From NCBI RefSeq assembly GCF_048569485.1, contig NC_134357.1, forward strand, positions 112,728,244 through 112,792,243: DNA of 64,000 nt, given 5' to 3'. How positions within the stretch are numbered: the first letter of the stretch is position 1; every line of letters begins with the position of its first letter. Shown here in pieces: positions 55,751 through 64,000 of this stretch. Made by a program: the position numbers and the translations under genes. Under the pieces are notes generated by a model. That model saw nothing but the letters and a program-made list of their open reading frames with translations. It ran no database searches and had not been told where the DNA came from. This DNA comes from Anomaloglossus baeobatrachus (taxonomy: Eukaryota; Chordata; Amphibia; Anura; Aromobatidae).

Positions 55751-56248
55751 GTGAGTGTTATTTACTGTGCAGTCTATAGGTGTGTTTATACACTCCGACT
55801 GGCCCACTGGGGCTCTCTGTGCTGGAGTGAGCCACTTACTCCCAAATATGAGCAGTATTTGGCCCCATTACATTATTCACTATGTACAGAAAAAAGCAGC
55901 ATCTCATCATTCACTCAACAAACTACCCGATGCATTATTACATGGAAGTACAGATATATGTGTGAATGAGGCTAATGTAATATTTGCATGTACCTGAACA
56001 GTGGACCCCAGAGTCAGTGTTACTGGTGGTACCGTGGCAGCTCAGTCCGACACTGTACAGTGTTCACACAGTTTTGTAATGTGAATTTTGAATGGATTCT
56101 TTAAAAAAATTCATATGAAAAATTGACTTCAAATACTCTATGAATTCTTTTTAATATGGATACTGAAGCGGATCAACAAACCTCATAGGTGTAACTGAAA
56201 ACGCATCTTAAGCATAACTTGAAACTCCTGGATCACTGTGGAAATATT
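55751..56248. other. No recognised feature
   Basis: Unique-looking sequence to the right of the Harbinger. No element ends or coding signal. Confidence 0.45.
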
Positions 56249-57032
56249 TGTCAGGGTTCCCGTCTATCATTTGCTTTTGTTAAACTGGTGTGTCCTTGGC
56301 AGATTGGCATTTGGGCACTGCACTAGAGCAATGACTTGGCTGTTATTTCCTAAAGGGAATATGTGTTATGGTGGGCTCTCTGCATTAAGAGACTTCTGAC
56401 AGGTTTAGGCCGGAGTGTCATAGTGGTCTGAGACTCTCTATATTCAACATGTTCCTTTGTTTTGGTGTGTCAAGGGTTAATGTCAGTTTTCCTTGACAGC
56501 AGCCTCTCATTACCTCTCCTCAGGTGCATCCAGTTTGTAACCACTCCCATCCAGTATATAGGGTCACATCTCTCAGTATAAGGTGCCAGTTATTCTGAAT
56601 CCACTCTAAAGTTAGGCCTGGAGGTGGAAGGAGCTGCTGGAGTCCTTATCATTGTAAGCGGTGTAGGCTGCAATCCTGGTGTCTGACTGCAGCCATGAAT
56701 TGGATCTTATCCTTTTGTTGATTCCCCTGTCTGTCTTTCCTTCCCTTCCTTGTTGATTATTGCAGTGGTGGGACTAGTGACTCTCACTGGCCATCTCATT
56801 AGCCAGGGTGTTTGCAGGGCTAGTGAAGGATTAGGTATCTGGCTTGCCAACAGGTTGAAACACCCCATATAGGGACACTAGGGAGTTCAGGGAACAGCTT
56901 GAGGTGAGTTCAGGTGTCGCCTCACCCCTCTCCCTAGCTGCAGGGCCCACCGTTGTTATTGTGTCACCAGTATACCCCTTTTTTGTTGGGTGTACCGCTC
57001 TGCGCCGGACATCCCCTGGTCCATGAGTGACA
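56249..57032 (+). mobile_element. Solo LTR fossil
   Basis: 784 bp beginning TGTCAGGGTTCCC and ending CATGAGTGACA, with 5-bp flanks ATATT and ATATG. A TATA-like GTATATAGGG lies near 56552. The middle is homologous to the minus-strand LTR at 61702-62297 (shared words such as GACTAGTG, TAGCCAGGG and AACCACTCCC), so both are one LTR family. No internal region accompanies it. Family (Gypsy-like or endogenous retrovirus) undecided; divergence between the two copies suggests considerable age. Confidence 0.6.
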
Positions 57033-58459
57033 ATATGTCACTTAATTTTTTCCGTCAATCTGAACTAATGACCAAGACCCTGATTCTATTACTGAGTCAA
57101 TTACTTTTTTTCTTGAAGTACTTTTTTGTAATCATTATTTATTAATTGTAGTGGGAGCCACGTGTGGAAGCAGTGAGCATTGGGCTAATTCCATCCTGTC
57201 ATCTTTGATTGACAGTTTCACTCATAGGGCTCAATCAGACGTCCAATTCATTCTGATTAAAATCAGACATGTCTCCGAGATTTTTTCATGAAAACAATGG
57301 ATATCATTCGCGAAGATAGTACGTGTGAATGAGACCTTACATTGTGCAGAGGTAGAAAGCTGTCAATCAGAAGCAGATGTGCGGGAAACTGTTGCTCATG
57401 TACTGTAGATCAAGAACTCCATGCATATAGTTCGGAGGACCCGGGCTGCAGGTAATAAAAAGTGATTTTATGAGAATACTGCAAGAAAGAAAGTGAGTCA
57501 GGATTGGAATCATGGTCTCACCGGAGATTAATCATAAAATTTCACATTTCTTTATCTTCTGATAAAAATACAGTGTCGTTTATGCAGCAAAGGGCGTATT
57601 TCTAGCAAATGAAGAATAAAATGTCATGTCATTTTTCATTGTCAGTGGTTTATTATATTTCTCAGACAATGGGGCACATTTTTAAGAAAACATTAAGCTA
57701 AAAATCACTTTTACAGTTGCAATATTGATGGCCAAGATGCTGTGCAGCTGAACTGCGACAGCCGTATTGTGGGTCAGATGGTAAGGAAAGAGCAGCAGTA
57801 AAACATGTCTTTTACACTGGGGATTTCATTCATAGTTGGAGATGAGGAGATACTATGAAGATGCTTAGGAATCTTGGTGAGCGACAGTGAAAATCAGTCT
57901 CCAAGTCAGACCTGAGACTATAGCTATAGACACATTGACGATAGAAGTATGAGAATTATGCTGCTAACTGGGGCCCTGTAGATGTAAAGGGGGTCATTAA
58001 TGCTGTATAGATCATGGATAGTGGGGGAGGCACTGTAATTGTCAAGCGGCTCAGTCTAGCAAGCACAGGAGCTTTGTACACTCAAGTGAGTCTTGAAGAA
58101 ACCAATTTCCTGAGGAAATACAGTTACCACTGTAATTGTCAGATGGGGCATTCTAGCAAGCAAGGGAGCATTGTGGCCCATAATTTGGTCCTGAGGAGGC
58201 CAATGTGACACAATGGGTGGAATTTGTCAATGAATGTTGGTTGGAATGGGGATAAAGTGACTGGCAAGGGGGTATTGGGCACGTAAGCTGGGTCTCTGTA
58301 GCTAGCAATTGGTGCATTGTGGCTTACAATAGAGTCTTTTGGATGGCAGAGTAGCAGTGCAAATATCTGTTGGGACTAGGACAAGTTCTTAATATCTCCG
58401 AAAATGGGAACATTGGGGCTAACATGAAAGGTTACGGCCCCAGGCCGCACTGGCACCTC
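57033..58459. other. Mostly unique sequence with one tiny MITE
   Basis: 57228-57338 has inverted ends AGGGCTCAATCAGACGTCC and (inverted) AGGTCTCATTCACACGTAC, consistent with an MITE of about 110 bp. The rest, including 57440-57720, shows no repeat units or exons that I can support. Confidence 0.4.
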
Positions 58460-59000
58460 ACTCCTTCACCAAGGAGACTTTGTGTGCAGATCTGATTTCA
58501 GGTGGGGTGCATGACACTTTCTGGTTTCTTCAGGCCGGTGTCCATCACCCCGTTGGCAGTTGCCGTCGTGGACAATCAGTAACACACGCAACACCAGAAT
58601 CATTCATTTTTATTCTTCACATCATTATGACAGACATGGCCTTCCTTTCCTTACTTCCTCTCCATGTGGGGTACTGCTCCTCGTATTCCCCTCGCTATCT
58701 TTAATCTCATCCTTAAGCTCCGGGGTCTGTGTCTCCTTCCCCCCCAACTTGTTCACTTTCATCCAATTCTGGGCCCCGTCAGCTCTCTAGCTGCACGACT
58801 CTCTAAGCTCGCCAGAGTGAGCCTTAGGCTCCGGACCTCTTAAGGTTACCTCAGGTTTCCCTTACTGGCCCTAGCACTGAGACCATTTCTTCTCAAACTT
58901 GAACCCGATCCTCTACTACTCCACTCTGGAGACTTCACTCCTGTTCATTTTTCTGCCATCTGTCACTCCTCCTTTCCACTACGTTAACCCTATCTTTTCT
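58460..59000. repeat. Pyrimidine-rich block, class unknown
   Basis: C/T-rich on the plus strand (CCTTCCTTTCCTTACTTCC, GTCTCCTTCCCCCCCAAC), sharply unlike the AT-rich sequence around it. It may be part of an old repeat. No ends or protein homology found. Confidence 0.3.
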
Positions 59001-60437
59001 AACTATCTATTCTAACGGCAACTAGCTGCTAGATGGCAGCTGTTGATACAAACATATACATCCTATAATATTCAACAGTCTATAAAACACAGAACAAGTA
59101 CAATGTGGGGCGGAGACCCCTACTACAATAATTTGGGCATTTTGTCTGGCAGTGGAATGTGAATTCTGAGATTTCAATGAAGAGACCCTATCTAGAAATG
59201 GGGCACTGTGACTGATAAAAATTAAGGGTTTTGATACTGTCTCTGACACACCCAGGAGTATTTATTGAAGTAAAGATCTGTTGTACTTTAAGATAATTTC
59301 AACACTCTGTAGAGAAATGGTCTTGACATCCTGCAAAGCTATGAATATGACCTCTTAGATATTGTCTGAAAAGGCAACATACTGGAAAAACATAACATAT
59401 AACAAGTAAAAGACCGGGATATTCATTGCACATTAAAATTAATTCTGAATGAAATTAGTAATTAAATTATTGTGATCCAGAATATACAGTAGTATGGAAA
59501 TTTTGATTATTTTGTACATTAAAGCAGTCTATCAATATGAAACGTGTAATGGTAATTTCCTACAAATGATAATTGGAGTGTTAAAAGCTGTAACAAAAAC
59601 AAATTTATAATGCAAACATAACTACAGTCATATTGATTATGATCGTTAAGTACATCTAACAACTGTCTCCAGGATGACATCTTCCAGAAATATGATTGAT
59701 GAGGACACCAGCCTGTCTCAACAGGGAAGGGATCACATATTTATAATGGTTTTTAGTAGGCTGGCTGGGTTTTCTCTTTGCATTAGGTTGTAAAATCAGC
59801 GGGAGGGAGGTAGAATACTGTAAGGTTTGCATTTTTCAGTGCTTCTTTGAATTTTCTATACTTAACATATACTGTATTTTGCTCTTTGCCAGTGTGGTAT
59901 AATAGAAATACTTATGTTTAATGCAAAAACATAATGCTTGATACATTAAATAGCAGTTATGGGTTTTTGATTCAAGTTGTATGCCAAGATGTTCCTATCC
60001 TATAAAGAATTGCACTTGTTATTTCTGTAAATCAAAGATTAACTCTAGGGTTCCAGAGAATCCCCAAGGGTGCCCAGGGTCTAACACAATAATGGATCTT
60101 AAAATACCAACAAATAAGTAACCCCATTTGGAGCTCATTTAATATTGATCAATCAATAGCCACAAAGGTCTTTGGTCCTAGGGGTAGATTATTTCCCTAT
60201 AGAGGCCCAACTGGAGTATTTTGGGCGATAGGTCAAATTTTGGACCTGATCTCTCCTGACCAGGGGCAGATTTTTCACAAAATGTTGCATGACACGTCTT
60301 GGAGTCCAGAACTTTTATTGAAAAAATGATTAGAATTGCCTAAAAAGGATTAAGGACATTTCATCTGTATTTGGTAGTATACAAATTAGGAAAGTTCTTT
60401 TGTATTGAAAACATTTTTATAAAGTGTTTGTAGCATA
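59001..60437. other. Unique AT-rich sequence
   Basis: No elements or genes recognised. 59640-59830 has somewhat balanced composition (CATCTTCCAGAAATATGATTGATGAGG-like text) and could be conserved host non-coding DNA, but this is only an impression. Confidence 0.35.
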
Positions 60438-60836
60438 TTAAAGGGAATCTATCAGCAGGTTTATGCTAACTCATCTGACAGCAACATAATGTAGGCAAGG
60501 AGATTCTGAATTCAACGGTGTATCACATAGATTAATGGCTGAAGCCATTCTGAAACTATCAAAGAATTTAGATTCAGGAGCACAGCTGAGCTGCCTATGC
60601 CAACACCAGGCTCTCAATAGATACTGTGCATTGACTGTGAGGTGTCAATTAGAGCAGGAGGCGTGCTCATGAGTTTCTAGTCCTGTAATGGTAATCACAG
60701 GCTAATAAACCCTTTAGTTTATGCAAACAAATGCACACACACTGATAAGAGAAGCACAGTTGCTTTTTGTTTTTCTAACTCTTACAGCATGCTGTGTTCA
60801 GCTTACATAGCAAAAACCTGCTGACAGATTACTTTT
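60438..60836. mobile_element. Foldback repeat with TTAAAGGGAATCT-type ends
   Basis: The left AAGGGAATCTATCAGCAGGT (60441) pairs with the inverted right end AAGTAATCTGTCAGCAGG (about 60833). The left flank TTAA and the degenerate right flank suggest a TTAA-targeting (Kolobok-like) MITE of about 400 bp, a kind common in frogs. Non-coding. Confidence 0.55.
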
Positions 60837-61039
60837 AGTGCCATTTGTAGTGCATTTGTAGTGCATTGTAGTGCATTTCTTTCTTTTTTTTGCTATGTTT
60901 CTTGGATAGAAAGAATCCATGTATATACTCATATCTTGGACTCCTTTTTATTACATTTCATAGAATTTTTTTTGAATGTGCAGATTTTCAGATGCATGGC
61001 CCAAGTGCTGTTGGGATCGGGACATCCCCCTTAATTAAT

Positions 61040-62592
61040 GTTTTTCACTTGATGCCAATAACAACGGTATATAAAATCATGCACCTAGCCATGCAGTCTG
61101 CCATTACAGACAGTTGTGAAAGAACAGGTGATTCTAAATAACACGCCACACCCAAGCATGATACTGGATGCCACCTTTGAAACTAGTCAGTTTGTGAAAT
61201 ATTTTCCCCTCAACATATTATTGAACAGCTGAAACATTTAATAACCACAAATTAAAGAGTGGTTTGCTATGTCCTGAGGCACCGTTTCAGACGGGTCTCA
61301 ACAGTCTTACTATCACAGAGCAAAATGCCCAGCATTGGCATAGCGTCATCATCACTGAACTGGGGAGCAGTGGAAATGTTTAGTGTGGAGTGACCAATCA
61401 TACTTCTCTATCTTGGAGGCTGACAGTAAAGTGTCAGCAGTACATTTTGGAGGAGGAAGGATAATGTTGTGGGGTTGTTTTTCCAAGTTCTGCGTAAGTC
61501 TTTTAGTTCCAAAGAAATCTTAATATATTAGCATACAAGACATACATTTGCACAATTATCTGCTTCCACCTTTATGGGAATAGTTTAGTGGAAAGTCCTT
61601 TTTGGTTCTTCATGGCTGTGCCACAGTGCACAATGCAAGGTCCATAAAGACATAGTTGAGTTAGTTTGTCATACAAGAATTTGACTGGCCACACAGAGTT
61701 GTGTCACGCTAGAACATACAAATGCTCAGCGAGCAGCGCAATCCAAGGGTGACAAGAAGGATGGTATAGAAGGAAGGCCCTGGCGATAGGGAGCTGGAAG
61801 AGGGGACACTTCTTACAACTCTCTGTACACTAAGCTCCCTATAAGGGCCCTTTCCACCGTTGCCATCACAAGCCTAGGCCCTGGCTTGCCCTGGCTATAG
61901 AGAAGGCCGACGAGAGCACTAGTCTCACCACTACAAAATTACAATACAAGGTAAGAGAGTCAGAGGGAAAAAGACACAAAAAGGAAAACACTCCAAGCTT
62001 CTTCACTCCAGCAAAACACTGCAGCTGCAATAGTCACAACTCCTCAGCTTCTTCCAGAAACAGGCTCCTTCCAAAGTGGACAGTAATAGAATGAGAATGT
62101 ATAACTGGCATTAGATGATAAGTCATGTGGCTTTTTATAGTGAAGGGGAGTGGTCACAAAACAGTTGCACCTGTAATTAACATTAAGTCTACAAAGAAGA
62201 GCGAGATAGAAAAGACTCCTTAACTCATGCAGCACTTAAGGAAAGTAGATACATTTGAATACCAGTTGTAGACCTGTGAAGAATAAGGCATTGTGACCTC
62301 CTGGTCCCAGACTCACCAGAATTCTCTCCAGACTGGGATACCCTCATGACAAGTTCTAAACTCATCTCATTCAAACAACTTTAGAATGAAATAGAACGGA
62401 CATTGCAAACTAGCTCCTCTCTTCCAACATGAGTTTATGACCGCACAAATACACTTGTGGATGAACCGGGGAAATCCCACAGAGGACCAACTTCATGTTA
62501 ATGCCTGTTGATTTTGAATAGGATGTAATAAAAGCTTCTATAGGTTCAATATAAATATATCCCTCCCCAAACTTTTGTCCACATAGTGTATA
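61040..62592 (+). pseudogene. Decayed Tc1-like transposon
   Basis: Homology to a widespread vertebrate Tc1 family is visible at 61070-61200 (start region, GTATATAAAATCATGCACC). A central piece at 61370-61500 includes TGGAGTGACCAATCATACTTC and GTGGGGTTGTTTTTCC (Tc1 VWSDES and VWGCFS blocks). Further pieces lie at 61600-61695 and 62300-62590. The right end ACTTTTGTCCACATAGTG stands beside TA at 62591. The left terminus was not found and part of the middle is missing. An LTR fossil (61702-62297) interrupts it. It is clearly inactive. Confidence 0.7.
61702..62297 (-). mobile_element. Solo LTR fossil inside the Tc1 remnant
   Basis: Read on the minus strand, this 596-bp insert has a TATA-like ACTATAAAAAGCC (about 62135-62147) and ends CTAGCGTGACA. 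It shares ordered words with the LTR at 56249 (GTGACCACTCCCC, GACTAGTGCTCTC, TAGCCAGGGC). It splits the decayed Tc1 and is therefore younger than it. Flanking duplication is not clear. No internal retroelement region is present. Confidence 0.6.
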
Positions 62593-62606
62593 ATATATAC
62601 ACCTGC

Positions 62607-62710
62607 CATGTCTGAGCTACCACCACCTCCATGCTGCCACGTCTAAGCTACCACCACTTCCATGCTGCCATGTCTGAGCTTCCAACAGCTTTAAGCCGCC
62701 ATGTCTTTGC
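62607..62710. repeat. Three imperfect 33-bp repeats
   Basis: CCATGTCTGAGCTACCACCA and variants recur about every 33 bp (62607, 62640, 62672), followed by a partial copy. The downstream sequence to 62930 is GC-richer and unclassified. Confidence 0.65.
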
Positions 62711-62930
62711 CACCCCATCTGTACCTCAGAGTCTCTCTCGTCCGTAAGAGCCAATAACACTGGTCCTGGCAGTCGTACATTTAGGCCACCTGGGGCTGCG
62801 CCTGACAATCCCTTTATAGGTGTTGACTCGAGGTTAGCTCCTCCAGGGAAGTCTGTTGCATGGCTCAGTGGGTCCACTCCCGGACGTTCGCCACTCCTTG
62901 GCAACCGCAACACCTATGTTATTTGCTTAT

Positions 62931-63400
62931 TTGTGATGTTAAGTTTTTTGTTTTTTTTTTTTCAAAAAAGCTAATTAAATATGTCATTATTGTAATTTTT
63001 TTTTCCTAATTTTTAGTCATTTTATATGAAGAAAAAAAAATCTCTATTATTCTTCCTCTAGAATACAGGTACACAGAAATACACTGCTCTGTACAATGGA
63101 TCTCTCTATATACCAGCATAATCTGCATATGTAGTCAGAGTCTGCACTGCAGCTTCAAGATTACAAAATTCTGCCAGTGACATCAGCTGAGCCTGTGGCT
63201 CATAAATGTGGTTCCTGCCTGTAATTGTACAAGTTGTGCGCACAAGTACCAGGGAGAGTAACAAATGTAAAAAAAACATTTGTGAAATTAGAAAGAAATT
63301 TACATTTTTGCCATTTTCTTTATTAGTTTTTAGTAATTGTATTGGAACTAAACAGTTTTATTATTTCTATACTTTTAGAATACAGGGACATAGAAATACA

Positions 63401-63462
<62 letters not shown>

Positions 63463-64000
63463 CATATCTCTATGTACCTGTATAATCTGTTTATGGGTGA
63501 ATATTGTTAGTCTTGATGAATTGGGGTTTTAAAGCTAGACCTAAAAGCAAACAAATCCCAAAAGGTACAGCTTCTAGAAGTCTAACAGAACCATTTTATG
63601 TTGAATACCCGTTCAGGTTATAATGGCTTCTCCTAGCCATTATAAATCAGAATTGCATCAGTATGATATTAGATTTATTTTATTATTAACTTTACTATAC
63701 CCTTTTATTATGTGAAAAAAAGTTAGGACAAAAATATTAATATGGGATTTACAAGCTTTAGCAGTGGGAGAATTTCGAGAGCAATATGCGAAAATGAAGG
63801 CAATTTTAAATTTCCTACTGTTACCCTCTAGATGTTTTATAACCCCCCGTTCCTTCAGTCCATTAGCGGAACACAGCCTGGAATCTCCCATATAATCGCA
63901 CACTGCAGCTCAAACCAGTGATTCCTATTATGTCAGAGATTCACTGTGTATTCTATCCCTCAATTTATTCCAAAAATGACTCCAAACAGGACACTTGGAC
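62931..64000. other. AT-rich sequence with a duplicated segment
   Basis: 63055-63135 and 63372-63490 are related (AGAATACAGGTACACAGAAA versus AGAATACAGGGACATAGAAA, both ending CATAATCTG / TATAATCTG), and the second copy carries the TA expansion. Poly-T runs occur near 62950 and 63000. No gene is seen to the window end. Confidence 0.5.
63404..63458. repeat. (TA)n microsatellite
   Basis: About 27 uninterrupted TA units, lying in the second copy of a local duplication. The first copy at about 63085 has CTGTACAATGG-like text instead. Confidence 0.97.

Noticed and set aside
58460-59000. Possible host exon in the pyrimidine-rich block
   Set aside because: No conserved protein frame with flanking splice sites could be found.
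62617-62913. 98-residue minus-strand frame
   Set aside because: It spans a 33-bp repeat and GC-rich unclassified DNA and matches no family I know.
63206-63532. Open frame with a long Ile/Tyr run
   Set aside because: The run is the (TA)n microsatellite; no other support.

Overview
This window looks like a transposon-dense, gene-poor stretch (intergenic or a very long intron) of a large vertebrate genome. An anuran amphibian is the best guess. The basis is the mix of elements: Tc1-like, BED-type hAT and Harbinger transposons, an L2 LINE with an ATT-rich tail, hundreds of bases of short inverted-repeat elements, and several repeats I recall from frog genomes. I found no host protein-coding exon, tRNA or rRNA. 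Every long reading frame that makes sense belongs to a mobile element, and the rest come from tandem repeats.

Layout. 1-1306: part of a hAT-like non-autonomous element with a 30-bp minisatellite. 1882-3445: a complete Tc1-like element (remnant catalytic spacing DD37E) with doubled terminal motifs, followed by a 5'-truncated L2 LINE (3448-4806). 5600-14770: a field of short inverted-repeat elements; at least four (6785-7334, 7605-8348, 10222-10811, 13018-13600) end at TTA/TAA duplications. 15181-20366: a small element split by an LTR-like insert (15476-16597) and by a 3.66-kb foldback hAT (16643-20299), which itself carries a further insert. 21452-37142: a hAT-like element split by a giant 14,651-bp hAT (21669-36319, perfect 8-bp duplication). 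The giant element holds a decayed, rearranged transposase and about 68 copies of a 136-bp satellite with higher-order structure.

37475-45524: a Tc1 element broken by a TA-flanked element, which contains a 512-bp hAT MITE, and by a young complete 5,555-bp hAT (39524-45078). That hAT has an uninterrupted transposase of about 1,100 residues and 191-bp tandem repeats in its leader. 46211-48150: a non-autonomous element. 48174-49685: a dispersed repeat carrying what looks like a two-part templated insertion copied from sequence a few hundred bases downstream.

50376-55747: an apparently whole Harbinger element (TTA duplications). Its two convergent spliced genes encode a MADF/BESS-type DNA-binding protein and a DDE transposase, and both can be joined across canonical introns without breaking frame. 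55751-64000: mostly unique AT-rich sequence with two related solo LTR fossils, a decayed Tc1 and a TA microsatellite.

The most striking theme is that hAT elements here repeatedly contain internal tandem arrays (30, 136, 191 and 220 bp units). This suggests that in this lineage hAT transposons seed and spread satellite DNA. The gene pairs likely to act together are the two Harbinger genes with their own termini, and the complete hAT transposase with its own termini. All family names come from reading motifs and from memory; no database search was possible.
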